Source: CAZICM01 sp964537685
Lineage (GTDB): Bacteria; Myxococcota_A; Polyangia; Polyangiales; Polyangiaceae
Reading direction: 5' to 3'
NCBI GenBank assembly: GCA_964537685.1
Contig: CAZICM010000024.1
Coordinates: forward strand, 74,731-138,730
DNA length: 64,000 nucleotides
Positions 45,691 through 55,416 of this stretch are shown in pieces. Below the pieces are notes generated by a model, which worked only from the letters and a program-made list of their open reading frames with translations, did not search any database and was not told the DNA's origin. Numbering within the stretch: position 1 is the first letter of the stretch; each line of letters opens with the position of its first letter. The translations under genes and the position numbers were made by a program.

Positions 45691-46284
45691 ATGGCATCCA
45701 CTTTCTTCAGCGGCGATAAAGCCGATTCGCCCACGCCCTCCGCGCCCACGTCCGCTTCGGGACAAGGTACAAGCCCTTTTCCATCGGCCGCCCGGGGCAC
45801 CGAAACGCCGAGCCCCGTCGCCGCCGCAGGTGTGCGCCCCACCGAAATTAATGCGCTTTTGGGTAGGGGAACTTCGTTTGAGGGCAAACTATTTTTTGAA
45901 GGCCGCGTGCGTGTCGATGGTAACTTCCGCGGCGAAATCCGGGGCGAGGATGTGCTGGTGATCGGCGAAGGCGCCCGCGTTTCCGGCTCTGTGCATGTGG
46001 GCACCTGCATCGTGACGGGCGGCGATGTCGAAGCCGATATCCGCGCCCGCGATGCCATCGAGCTCTATGCGCCCTCCAAGGTGAAAGGTTCGCTTCATTC
46101 GCCCGCGATTTTTATCGATCGGGGTGTCGTTTTCGATGGCTCGTGCAAAATGGCGCCTCTCGATGAGCCTTCGCTCCCTGCCGCCGAAATCACCAAAAGG
46201 CCGGATAATACAGGCGATGACAGCCCTCTCAATCTGCCCATGCTGGCCCCGGGCGACGATGACGACGTGACGCGTTCGCTCTAG
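45691..46284 (+). CDS. Bactofilin (polymer-forming cytoskeletal protein)
   Basis: A 197-residue protein. A Pro/Ala/Ser-rich N-terminus of about 50 residues precedes the beta-helix core with the typical hydrophobic periodicity: LLGRGTSFEGKLFFEGRV, VDGNFRGEI, VLVIGEGARVSGSV and KVKGSLHSPAIFI. Bactofilins self-assemble without nucleotide and, in myxobacteria, scaffold ParABS and pole-localised GTPases. The C-terminal tail is charged and short. Polymerisation is a family property; partners here are unknown. Confidence 0.9.
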   Translation: MASTFFSGDKADSPTPSAPTSASGQGTSPFPSAARGTETPSPVAAAGVRPTEINALLGRGTSFEGKLFFEGRVRVDGNFRGEIRGEDVLVIGEGARVSGSVHVGTCIVTGGDVEADIRARDAIELYAPSKVKGSLHSPAIFIDRGVVFDGSCKMAPLDEPSLPAAEITKRPDNTGDDSPLNLPMLAPGDDDDVTRSL

Positions 46285-46373
46285 TTTTGTAACCATCGTA
46301 TTTCGGTGTTGGCGCCCCTCTCGCGACGCGCTATCAGGGGCGCACCCTGAACGACCGAGGCGATTTTAAACGA

Positions 46374-49331
46374 TTGCACGGAGAGCCGATTATATTGGTT
46401 CCGACGGAGCGGCATGTCGAACTGACGCTCGCCGCCCGCGAACCAACAGAGCGGCTTTTTGTGCGCACTTGGCAGGGTTTGCTGTTGGATTTGGCCGCCG
46501 AGTATTTTCCCGATCAGGCATTTGCGCGTCCCTGCGATACCAGGCTGGCCGCGCGCGAGGCGCTGGAAGAATTGGGAAGCGATCGGGTGCGCTCCATGGC
46601 CGAACCGGCCGAACGGGCGACCTTGGCTCATGCGATCGACGGCGCGATCGGCGCGTTGCGCAGAAGCGGTGCCGAACCTTCCCATTTGTATGCGGTGAAC
46701 ACGCCCAAGGCCACGCTCCTGGCCGATGTGATGGATCGCGTCAATGAATTATTAAAAAAGGCCAATTTAATTGATTTTAGAGGTATTTCGTTAAAATTGG
46801 CCAGGCAAATACATGGCCGCACCCTCGATGCGGAGAGTGTGAATGTGCGGGGCATTGCGACATGGGAAACGGACGACCTCGCCTTGTTGGAAGCCATGCA
46901 TGGGCGTATACGCGCGGGGAAGGGGAAGGGCGTAACGATCGAATTGCCCCGTTTAAAAGACGGCGATGATGCGATGAATCCCATCGGCGATACGCTGGAA
47001 CGGCGCTGGGGCAAGCTATTGGATAATCCCGAGCTGTTATGGCGCGAGAGCGAGGAGCCTATGGTTCCGCAGGCCATCCGGGCGAGAACGCTGGAATCCG
47101 AGGCGAGGGCCATTGTGTCTTCTGTTCTCACGGCATTGAATAATCAAACGCCCCCCGAACGAATTGCGGTTGTCGTTCCAGAATTGAGCGAAGCCCGGCT
47201 TGAACCATTGAGGGCGGCGTTTTTGGATGCCCGGGTGCCCTTTTGTGAACCCTTGGGAAGGCCGCTGTTAAGCTCGCCCGCGGTACGGGCCGCGCTGCTC
47301 TTGCTGGAGCTGGCCGAAGGGCCGGTCACGCGCGAAAAAGTGATGGATTTGGTGAGGGCGCCGGGGCTTTTGCCCACGTTCTTGGCGGAAAAGACCCAGG
47401 AACACCGGGGAAAGCCGGCGCTCTTGGCCGAGCGGCTCCGGGAAGTGCCTGTGGAGGTCGATCGCACCGGAAAATTGCTTCTCGAAGGGTTGATCTCCGC
47501 CATTGGCCAGAATGCAGAAGAAGCCTGGATGAGCGAGGGACTGCGTCTCTTGCTTCAGCGCGCCCGCTGGATTATGGAGGGGGCATGTTTTGGTGAAGTG
47601 CCTCGCCGTTTTGCCGTGCTGGTTGAGCAGATGGGCATTGGAAAGCCCACCGACCGGGAGATTGGATCGGCCATTCGCTTTGAGGGAAGGGAAATTGGCT
47701 CGTCGCTCAGCCTGCGCTCGATGGCGGAAGGAGCCCAATCCGTTCGAAAACTCAGGGAACTTGCGCTGTCCATTGCCGCGGCCGCGCATCGGGTGGGAGC
47801 GAGTGGGCGACCGTGCACACCCCGGGATTTGCTGCTCGAACTCGAAAAAGGCGCAGAGGGAATGGGAGTGCTTGTTCCTGGAAGCTCCCGGCGGGCATCC
47901 ACCGTGCGCATCGCGCTTCCCGAAGAACTTTGCGATATTGAGCACGATTTACTCTTGGTCACAGGGCTTTCAGCGCATTCCTATGGAGTGGGAGGGGCGG
48001 CGGACGATCATTTTCTGGACGAACGCATTCGCAACGAATTGCCCCCGCCACTTCGGCCGCTCTCGATGCGGGATCGCGATCAAGCCAGAAGGGCGGAGCT
48101 TTCCTGGGCCATGGCGCGCGCGCGTCAAGTGGTCTTGAGCTTTGCCCCGGTCGACGAACAAGAAGAGAATCAGGCACATCCGTTGTGGTTGTGGGCGATG
48201 AGCTCGGGGGCGCAGATTCATAGGGAACCGCCTTCCCGGGTGAGCCGGGGAGCGAGCCGCGTCAATCGGCGGGGAGCCGAGCTTGTGGCATTGGCCCGGG
48301 GAGCGGCGCCGGATGCAAGCTTGGCCGAACGGGTGCAAATCGAAGAAGAACGGTCGGCCTTTTTCCTCGACCCTCGCCGTCCCGCCGGGCGTTTTTCAGG
48401 GAAATTGCAGGTCAGCGACGATTTGGTCAAGACCGAGCTCAAAAAACGGATTGGAGGCGCGGCTCCTGAACTACCAATCGCCGTAACCCATATCGAAAGG
48501 GCGGCCGAATGCGCCTTTGCCGGATTTGCCCGCCGTGTGCTCCGGGCGCGGCGTTTTGAAGACTTGCTTGAATCGGCCGATGCGCGGGAACGGGGAACCA
48601 TGGTGCATCGGGCCTTGCATGCGGCCTTTTTGGCCTTGGTCAATATTCATTACCTGGGCAAGCCGGCCGAACTGCTTAAAAGCGCAAAAACCGCGGCGGA
48701 AGAAGAACTGGGCGCTCATTTACCGATGACCCCTCTCCGAAAAGAAGCCGTTTCCCGGGCGGTTTCCGATGCGTTGGGCGTTATCGCCAAGGCGATTGAA
48801 GACGGCGATCCCCTGCATTTCGCATACGCGGAAAAACGCTTTGGCGCGGGTGAAAAGGGGGAATGGAAAGCGCTGGCTTTGGAAGGAGAGGGAGAGACGC
48901 CGCCTATTTATGTGGATGGCCAGATCGACCGCATCGATCACCGGGCTCAGGGCGGCGTGACACGGGTGATCGACTATAAAAGCAGCCTTCCCACATCGGC
49001 CGCGAGAAAAACCGGCGCCGCGCTTCAGCTTCCGCTCTATGCCGCTGCCGCTCAGCGGGCCATGGGGGGCAATGAAGTCAAGCGTGTCTACCTGGCCATC
49101 AAAAAACGCGGGGAAATCGAAGCCTGGCCCAGGGAAGAAAAAGAACAAACGCTATCCCCCGACGATATTGCCCAGGCCATCACCAAGGCCCGGCAAGTGG
49201 TACTCAAGCTATGGGAAGGCGACGTGGCGGCCCGGCCCGCCCGAAAAACCTTGTGCGAACGCTGCGATGTCCGCGATGTGTGCAGGCGTCCCGCTGTCAT
49301 GCCCATGGATGAAGACGAGGAGGAAGGCTAA
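46374..49331 (+). CDS. addB: AddB-like subunit: helicase-fold protein with PD-(D/E)XK nuclease
   Basis: A 985-residue protein. The N-terminal half looks like an inactive UvrD-like fold. The C-terminal nuclease shows VIDYKSSLP (catalytic Asp and Lys intact), LQLPLYAAA, and four cysteines arranged as in AddB iron-sulfur proteins: one in AAECAFAGF and three in LCERCDVRDVC. It begins at TTG 46374 (MHGEPIILVPTERHVEL); the start is not well supported and could lie a few codons downstream. Its TAA shares one base with the next ATG (TAATG). Together the pair should unwind and trim DNA ends for recombination, working like AddAB. Confidence 0.85.
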   Translation: MHGEPIILVPTERHVELTLAAREPTERLFVRTWQGLLLDLAAEYFPDQAFARPCDTRLAAREALEELGSDRVRSMAEPAERATLAHAIDGAIGALRRSGAEPSHLYAVNTPKATLLADVMDRVNELLKKANLIDFRGISLKLARQIHGRTLDAESVNVRGIATWETDDLALLEAMHGRIRAGKGKGVTIELPRLKDGDDAMNPIGDTLERRWGKLLDNPELLWRESEEPMVPQAIRARTLESEARAIVSSVLTALNNQTPPERIAVVVPELSEARLEPLRAAFLDARVPFCEPLGRPLLSSPAVRAALLLLELAEGPVTREKVMDLVRAPGLLPTFLAEKTQEHRGKPALLAERLREVPVEVDRTGKLLLEGLISAIGQNAEEAWMSEGLRLLLQRARWIMEGACFGEVPRRFAVLVEQMGIGKPTDREIGSAIRFEGREIGSSLSLRSMAEGAQSVRKLRELALSIAAAAHRVGASGRPCTPRDLLLELEKGAEGMGVLVPGSSRRASTVRIALPEELCDIEHDLLLVTGLSAHSYGVGGAADDHFLDERIRNELPPPLRPLSMRDRDQARRAELSWAMARARQVVLSFAPVDEQEENQAHPLWLWAMSSGAQIHREPPSRVSRGASRVNRRGAELVALARGAAPDASLAERVQIEEERSAFFLDPRRPAGRFSGKLQVSDDLVKTELKKRIGGAAPELPIAVTHIERAAECAFAGFARRVLRARRFEDLLESADARERGTMVHRALHAAFLALVNIHYLGKPAELLKSAKTAAEEELGAHLPMTPLRKEAVSRAVSDALGVIAKAIEDGDPLHFAYAEKRFGAGEKGEWKALALEGEGETPPIYVDGQIDRIDHRAQGGVTRVIDYKSSLPTSAARKTGAALQLPLYAAAAQRAMGGNEVKRVYLAIKKRGEIEAWPREEKEQTLSPDDIAQAITKARQVVLKLWEGDVAARPARKTLCERCDVRDVCRRPAVMPMDEDEEEG

Positions 49332-52300
49332 TGCAAAACCATTCCTCCAACCATGAAGAACAAGCCCGGACGGACGCGAAAATCTTTGCATTCCGGCGCA
49401 ATATCGTGGTGGCGGCCAGCGCGGGAACAGGCAAGACCCACCGGCTCACGGCCCTCTATATTCTTCTGGTGCTGGGATTAACGTCCTCGGGACAGGGCGA
49501 CGAACAAAGCCAGGCTCCAGCCATTGGCCCCGAGCGAATTGTCGCCACCACCTTTAGCCGGGCAGCCGCCGACGAAATCTCCCAAAGGGTGGAAAGAGCC
49601 CTCCGTTCCCTGGCATCCTGGGACGGAGTGAGCGATTTAAGCTTTGCCTTTACCCATGAAATACGCGCGCGGCTCAATCTGCTTCGAACATCGCTTTTTC
49701 CGGTCGATTATGCCCCCGAAAACGCCCCCATTCCCGAACTGTCCGAGATTCGAAAGCGCGCCACCGAAGCCCTATCCAAATGGCCTCAAGCCCGTATCGA
49801 TACCTTGCATGGCGCCGCCCGCCAATTGGTGCAGCGTTATGCACTGGATCTAGGCATTCCTCCGACCGCCAGAATTCTGGACGAAGATGAAGCTCAAGCC
49901 CTCAGCGTGCTGGCCGTCGACGAAACGCTCACCTTTGCCCTGGCCGAAGGAGGAACCCGCGCCGAAACAGCCCGCGCCCTGATGATTTCCTGCGGCGGTG
50001 TATCCATCGCCCACCGCGAAATTGCCCGCCTCTTGGAACGCTTGGACGAAGAAGGCATTACCCCTCAAAAATTAGCCATTCCTCCCCATACCGAGCAAAT
50101 TCTCATGCTCCGCAAAGACCTCTGGGAGGTCGTCAGCCGCTGCGCCGAAGAAGGTACAGGCGCCTTTCGGGAAGCCGCTCAACAACTCGCCGCCGAACTC
50201 AAATTCAGCCAAGCCGATAAACCCCTCCGGGAAAGCGCCGCCGCCCCTCTGGTCACGCTCTTTTCCTTGCCTATCCCCCGCAAAGGCCGCACCCCCGCCG
50301 ACGAAGCCGTCGATGCCTTCCGCAAACGATTCAGCGCTCAAAAGCATCAAGATCGCGCCCTAAAAATGCTCACTTATCTGCGCGAAGGCCCAGAGCTTGC
50401 CGTGCGCGAACAGCGGATGATCGAACTCTTGGAAGATGCCCGAAGACGCCTGCTCGCCGCCCGAAAACGCGCCGGAGCTCTCAGTTTTGGCGATCTCTTA
50501 AGAGCCGCCCGCGATGGCCTCCGCGATAGGCCCGACTTGAGCCGCGCCGCCCGAAGCTCCATCGATGCGCTTCTCGTCGACGAATTTCAGGATACCAGCC
50601 GCGTTCAGCGCGATTTGGTCTATTTGCTCAGGGAACGCGACGATGCCGCCGGCCTTCGAAAACCAGGCCAAAGCCCAAGAGCAGAAGATCTCCACCGCCA
50701 TGGCCTCTTCCTGGTCGGCGATCGAAAACAATCCATCTATGGCTTCCGGGGCGCCGATGTATCGGTCTTCGCCAGACTGTGCGCCGAACTCGCCGGAGAA
50801 GCCGCCGGAACAGCTCTCAGCCTTCCACCTTCCCTCTGGTCTCCCGATCCCATCGCCGACTTTGTGGCTTTGCGCGAAAGCCGCCGCTCCGGTAAAAACG
50901 TCCTCGCCTTTATCAATGCCTTCTCTGAACGCGATTTCGTACCCACCGCCCCCAGCGATGGAGGCCCCCCCTTCGATTTCGATATCGCCTATGGCCGCGC
51001 CGAGCACTTAATCCCCGTTCATCAAGTTCCCCAAGATGCCCCAGCTCCCGCGGGCGACGTCATCCTCATCGACGACGAAGGCGGAGTCCCCGAAGAAGCC
51101 GACCCGCTGCTCAAAGAAGCCACAGGCTCCATGCGCGAAGCCCTGGTCGCCGCCGCCTATGTCGCCTGCCGCATCCGCCGCGCCGAAATCAACCGCGCCG
51201 CCGCGCCCGCCGAACCCGCTGCCCCCGCTTCTCCCGATGCTCCTCCTCCGCCTCCTGTGCGCCGCCCGCCCAGCGGCTACAAAGACATCGCCATCCTCGC
51301 CCGCCGCCGCAGAACCATTCCTCTTATCGAACTCGCCCTCACCCGCCTCGGCATCCCCTATGTCGTCGCCGGACGCGCCCTCTACGATGCCCCCGAAATC
51401 CGCGACCTCGCCGCTCTCCTCCGCCTCATCATCGACGCCCACGACAGACTCGCCCTCTCCACCGTCCTCCGCGGACCCATGGTCGCCCTCTCCGACACCA
51501 GCTTGGCCCTCCTCTCCGTGCCCGGCTTTGGCATCACCGTACCGCCCTTTGACAAAAGCACACCCTCCCTCGGCAGCGAACACAGCGACGAAAGCAGCGC
51601 CATTTTGGCCATGCTCCCTCCCTCCGAACGAGAACGCCTCGACCAATTCCGAAGCCGCTTTGCCGACCTCCGCCGCGCCGCCGCCCACCTATCTCCCGCC
51701 GCCGCCCTCCGCGCCGCCATCACCGCCCTCGACCTCGACCGCATCCTCGCCGCCCTTCCCCGCGCCGAAGCCCGCATCGGCAACCTCGACCGCCTCATGG
51801 CCATCGCCCAGCGCCGCGGAGGCACCCTTCCATCTTTCGTCCGCTGGCTCGACCGCCGCATCCGCGAAGAAGCCGACGAAGCCGAAGCCGCCGTCTTTGC
51901 CGCCGACGATGACGCCGTACGCCTCACCACCATCCACGCCAGCAAAGGCTTGGATTTCCCCGTCGTCATCCTGGCCGATCTCGACGCCGCACCCCGTCCC
52001 TCCTATCCTGGCATCGGCTTACTCCCATCCACCGCCGACCGGGTAGCCTCCCTCGTCGTCAAACACTTCGCCAAAAAACCCATTCTTCCCGGCACCCCCG
52101 ACCCCTACGAAGGCGAACTCGACCCCACCGACTTCTCCCCCTGGATGCCCCTCTCCACCCCCGCCCTTCGCCGCGCCAACGAAGAAGCCCAAGCCCGCGA
52201 ACTCGCCGAACGCCGCCGCCTCTCCTATGTCGCCATCACCCGCGCCCGCAACACCTTGGTCCTTATCGGCACCCCCAGCCCTCCCAAAACGGGAACCGCC

Positions 52301-53353
52301 CTCTCCACCCTCAAAACCGCCCTCGGCGACCCGGCCTTCGCCTCCACTGTCACCCATCGCGAACAAGCTCAGGCCCTCCTCGGCGAAGCCCTTCAAAGCC
52401 ACGCCCTCAAAGCCTCCGAGCCCAAACCCGCCGTCCAGATGCCCACAGGCGGCGCCTACTTTATCCCCGGCCGCTCCCCCAGCCGCACCGTTCACCTCGC
52501 CGTCTCGCCCCTCTCCATCTTTAAAACATGCCCCCGCCGCTTCCGCCTTCGCTATCTTCTTGGCTATGAAGAACCCATCGCCCAAGGCCAACTCGACCTC
52601 TTTGGAGGAAGCCTCGCCCCCGACCTCCCCGACGACGACGACGACGAACCCAGCCTCGATCGCCCCCCCAGCCCGCTTCACCGCGTCTTATCCACCTTTC
52701 CCCTACACCGCTGGGGAAGCCCGATCCGCCCCGACGAAATGGCCCAGCGCCTCCTCCAAGAAGGCTTGATCCCCGAAGGCGAACATGGGGGCTTAAGCGC
52801 CGAACAAGAACACCTTGCCCGGGCGCTCTCTATCTTCCTCTCCGGCCCATACGCCCTCCGCACCCGCGAAGTATCCAGCCGGCTCCGCCGCGAAGACGCC
52901 TTTGTCTATTCCATACAAGCCCCCGGCGCAGGCCGCACACCCCCCCGCACCCTTGCGCTTCGAGGCTGTGTCGACTTATGGGCCGATTATCCCGGCGCCT
53001 GCCTCGACATCATCGAATTCTCGGGCCAGCGCGTCCAAGCCGACCTCCCCCTCTTCCCCCTCATGGTCTACGCCCTTTATTTGCGGCGAATCGCTCCCGA
53101 CCGCCCCCTTCGCATCGGCGCCCTCTATTTAGGCTCCGAGCTCACCGAACCTGTCTTTTGGAAAGGCGCCGGCCCACAAGGCTCGCTCAGCGCCGACGAA
53201 CTCAACGCCTTTGAACAAGACCTGGGCGCCCTGGGGCATAAATACGCCGAATCCCAACACCTTTCCCGCTTTGAAGGCGTGGGCATCGAAAGCTGCCGCA
53301 AATTGCGCTGCGGCTTTATCCAAGCCTGCCATGGGGACAAAAAAGCTCTCTAA
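49331..53353 (+). CDS. addA: AddA-like UvrD/Rep helicase with a degenerate nuclease site
   Basis: A 1340-residue helicase. Walker A ASAGTGKT (29-36), VDEFQDTSR, LVGDRKQSIYGFRGAD, TTIHASKGLDFP and LSYVAITRARN are the superfamily 1A helicase motifs, all intact. The C-terminal domain shows nuclease-like structure with RGCVDLW, but where an active PD-(D/E)XK nuclease reads DYK, this has IIEFSGQ, lacking the lysine; the AddA nuclease site is therefore probably inactive and cleavage would rest on AddB. It overlaps the upstream addB stop by one base, and its own stop overlaps the convergent vault-like gene by four bases. Confidence 0.88.
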   Translation: MQNHSSNHEEQARTDAKIFAFRRNIVVAASAGTGKTHRLTALYILLVLGLTSSGQGDEQSQAPAIGPERIVATTFSRAAADEISQRVERALRSLASWDGVSDLSFAFTHEIRARLNLLRTSLFPVDYAPENAPIPELSEIRKRATEALSKWPQARIDTLHGAARQLVQRYALDLGIPPTARILDEDEAQALSVLAVDETLTFALAEGGTRAETARALMISCGGVSIAHREIARLLERLDEEGITPQKLAIPPHTEQILMLRKDLWEVVSRCAEEGTGAFREAAQQLAAELKFSQADKPLRESAAAPLVTLFSLPIPRKGRTPADEAVDAFRKRFSAQKHQDRALKMLTYLREGPELAVREQRMIELLEDARRRLLAARKRAGALSFGDLLRAARDGLRDRPDLSRAARSSIDALLVDEFQDTSRVQRDLVYLLRERDDAAGLRKPGQSPRAEDLHRHGLFLVGDRKQSIYGFRGADVSVFARLCAELAGEAAGTALSLPPSLWSPDPIADFVALRESRRSGKNVLAFINAFSERDFVPTAPSDGGPPFDFDIAYGRAEHLIPVHQVPQDAPAPAGDVILIDDEGGVPEEADPLLKEATGSMREALVAAAYVACRIRRAEINRAAAPAEPAAPASPDAPPPPPVRRPPSGYKDIAILARRRRTIPLIELALTRLGIPYVVAGRALYDAPEIRDLAALLRLIIDAHDRLALSTVLRGPMVALSDTSLALLSVPGFGITVPPFDKSTPSLGSEHSDESSAILAMLPPSERERLDQFRSRFADLRRAAAHLSPAAALRAAITALDLDRILAALPRAEARIGNLDRLMAIAQRRGGTLPSFVRWLDRRIREEADEAEAAVFAADDDAVRLTTIHASKGLDFPVVILADLDAAPRPSYPGIGLLPSTADRVASLVVKHFAKKPILPGTPDPYEGELDPTDFSPWMPLSTPALRRANEEAQARELAERRRLSYVAITRARNTLVLIGTPSPPKTGTALSTLKTALGDPAFASTVTHREQAQALLGEALQSHALKASEPKPAVQMPTGGAYFIPGRSPSRTVHLAVSPLSIFKTCPRRFRLRYLLGYEEPIAQGQLDLFGGSLAPDLPDDDDDEPSLDRPPSPLHRVLSTFPLHRWGSPIRPDEMAQRLLQEGLIPEGEHGGLSAEQEHLARALSIFLSGPYALRTREVSSRLRREDAFVYSIQAPGAGRTPPRTLALRGCVDLWADYPGACLDIIEFSGQRVQADLPLFPLMVYALYLRRIAPDRPLRIGALYLGSELTEPVFWKGAGPQGSLSADELNAFEQDLGALGHKYAESQHLSRFEGVGIESCRKLRCGFIQACHGDKKAL

Positions 53354-54855
53354 CTATCCTTCCCCGCATCCAAATGCAAATGCGCCTCGGGCCCGCCCCG
53401 CAGCTCTATCACCCGATCCGCCCGGTTCTGCGTCAACAACTTCGTCAAATCCACTCCCATCTCACGCAGCGCCCCCAAATGCTTCCGCTGCCCATCATCC
53501 CACCGCTCCTTCACCTTCTGCGCCTGCGCCTCATCCCGCTCCCGCTCCTCCCGCTCAAACTTGCGCCGCGCCTCCCCATCCGCCAAATCCGACTGCAATC
53601 GCTTCTCCCGCTCCAAAATCTCCGCCCCAGTCGCCGCCTCCCGCTCCGTCCTTAATCGCGCCGCCCTCAAAAGCTCCCGCTCCAGCTTGAAATCTTCTAA
53701 ATCCTGCGCCTGCTGCTGCGTCGCCCGATCCAATTGAAGCCGCGTCCTCGACTCGATCGCCTCGTCATGCATGCGCTGCAACGATTCAGGCGCCCCATAC
53801 CCCCGATACACCACCTTGTTAATCCGGTATCCGCATTGCTCCGCACGGCTCGTCAATTGCGCATAAGTCCCCAGCTCGTTCAATCGATCCGTATGCCTCT
53901 TGAACGACTCAAAATCATGCCGCCCCGTAAAATCAATCACATCCGATGTCGCCGCATTCACAAAATCCCCTATCGGATCGTGCGTGCTATCGAGCATCTT
54001 CGGCAAATCGATAAGCTCGAAAAAAATCATCAGCTTAATCGTCAGCACCGCATCGTCCGCCGTCCGAACATCGCTCACATCGTGATACATCTGATCCGGC
54101 AAAAACCAAAGCTTCTGAAACACCAGCGCATTGGGCACTTTTTGATATCCCGAATCCCCACCCTTCGAACCATGCCATGAAAAGGTATGCAACCACTCCC
54201 CAGGCTCGGGAATAAAGGTCGCCGGCCCATGCACCACCCGCCTCGCCACATCCCCATCTTCTGAACGGCTATACACCACCACCGCTTCCTTTGCCGCAAT
54301 CTGAAGCGCATCCTCTTTCTCAATCGTCAAATGCTCCGTCGGATTCAACCACACCGTCGCCGGACCCGGCACATGCTCCTGACGCCCATCCCTAAAACGA
54401 AGAATCAAAAATTCCCCAGGATGCGCCACATGCTGCTCCATATACTCAACACGCGCGCTCCCCTTCCAAAAACGCTTGGGCCCATCCACAATGGTTATAT
54501 GGCCATTCTTGTGAATGACCCTCACCCGCTCACCCGCGTTTACCGTAAAATAAAACAAAGTCTCTGCTCCTCGAATGCGGCGATGATTTACGGCCCCCGA
54601 ACGATGAGGAGGCGGCGGTGGAATGCCCCGCCCTCCCACCGTTTGAGCATGAGCCGCAGCACTGGCCCGGGGCATCGCGCTCGATTGCAGCGCATACAAC
54701 GAATGAAGCCCCGTCGTCTCCCGGTAATCATCATCGGAAACATTGCTTGCGCTCTGCGCCAACGCCGCGGGCGCCACCCTCTGACGCGCAGCCACCGCTT
54801 GAGCAGGCGCTACCTCATTCAATGCCCCCGCCCGCTGATTGTATTTATAGTGCAT
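53350..54855 (-). CDS. Protein resembling the major vault protein or SPFH fold, with C-terminal coiled coil
   Basis: A 501-residue protein. A disordered N-terminus (1-90) is followed by beta-rich repeats with a recurring GP-x-P pattern: VDGPKRFWKG (123), VPGPATVWLNPTE (162) and VHGPATFIPEPGE (208). An SPFH/shoulder-like domain (about 262-360) begins with VRTADDAVLTIKLMIFFEL and contains DVIDFTGRHDFESFK. A charged coiled coil (about 360-470, RRKFEREERERDEAQ) follows, then a short end. This order of GP-rich repeats, shoulder domain and long cap helix is that of eukaryotic major vault protein, which self-assembles into a hollow barrel; here it is shorter. No membrane helix is seen, unlike stomatin/flotillin. 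Assignment is by eye. The start lies 12 bases after the zinc-ribbon gene stop. Confidence 0.6.
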   Translation of the reverse strand: MHYKYNQRAGALNEVAPAQAVAARQRVAPAALAQSASNVSDDDYRETTGLHSLYALQSSAMPRASAAAHAQTVGGRGIPPPPPHRSGAVNHRRIRGAETLFYFTVNAGERVRVIHKNGHITIVDGPKRFWKGSARVEYMEQHVAHPGEFLILRFRDGRQEHVPGPATVWLNPTEHLTIEKEDALQIAAKEAVVVYSRSEDGDVARRVVHGPATFIPEPGEWLHTFSWHGSKGGDSGYQKVPNALVFQKLWFLPDQMYHDVSDVRTADDAVLTIKLMIFFELIDLPKMLDSTHDPIGDFVNAATSDVIDFTGRHDFESFKRHTDRLNELGTYAQLTSRAEQCGYRINKVVYRGYGAPESLQRMHDEAIESRTRLQLDRATQQQAQDLEDFKLERELLRAARLRTEREAATGAEILEREKRLQSDLADGEARRKFEREERERDEAQAQKVKERWDDGQRKHLGALREMGVDLTKLLTQNRADRVIELRGGPEAHLHLDAGKDS

Positions 54856-54867
54856 AAGGCTCGACCC

Positions 54868-55401
54868 TCATACCCGCAGCACATCACAAGCATCATCGGG
54901 AAATACACAACCATAAGGAGGACATACCGTGCGCCCCTGCGAATCCGTCACACAAGAATGCGTGTTCCGCCTCTCCCATGCATCCCGCTCCTTCAATTGC
55001 TGCAGGCGAATCTCTTCCTCTTGCTGCCTGCGCCTCTCTTGTTCAAGCCGCCTGCGTCTCGTTTCCTCGTCTTCTCCCGAGCTATCGGCCAATTGACCAT
55101 CCGCCGGCCCCGCCACCATCAACACCTTGCCTCCTCCACCCGGAGGAAGATTCACCGTGGCATCGGGAGGAGGCATCGCCACCGGCACATCCGAACCCCC
55201 GCACCCTGCCACCACCCCCGTTGCCAGCGCTATCCCCGCCGCATACGTCTTCGCCCTTGAAATTCCAGAATTCGCCCCCACCTGAGCCGCCCGCCCCGCC
55301 TCGGAGCTCCCCTGCGCGCAGCTTACCCCACAAAAGGGACATGCCGCCTCATGCGCAAAAAAATGCCGCTCACACACCGAACACAGCACCATCGATTCCA
55401 T
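54868..55401 (-). CDS. Zinc-ribbon protein with coiled coil, paralogue A
   Basis: A 177-residue protein. N-terminal zinc ribbon: C-x2-C in LCSVCERHFF and ACPFCG. A hydrophobic stretch (YAAGIALATGVVAGCGG) could span the membrane or act as a late lipobox-like Cys. A charged helical segment (TRRRRLEQERRRQQEEE) leads to an end identical to paralogue B: CPPYGCVFPDDACDVLRV. The ATG at 55401 was chosen because both paralogues align from MESMVLC; a GTG at 55410 is an alternative. It lies between paralogue B and the vault-like gene and is probably co-transcribed with them. Confidence 0.75.
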   Translation of the reverse strand: MESMVLCSVCERHFFAHEAACPFCGVSCAQGSSEAGRAAQVGANSGISRAKTYAAGIALATGVVAGCGGSDVPVAMPPPDATVNLPPGGGGKVLMVAGPADGQLADSSGEDEETRRRRLEQERRRQQEEEIRLQQLKERDAWERRNTHSCVTDSQGRTVCPPYGCVFPDDACDVLRV

Positions 55402-55416
55402 ATCAAACACTCCCCT

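Noticed and set aside
50498..51007. Minus-strand frames inside addA (also 51008-51688 and 52019-52681)
   Set aside because: Mirror frames of a GC-rich gene; the plus strand carries clear helicase motifs throughout.
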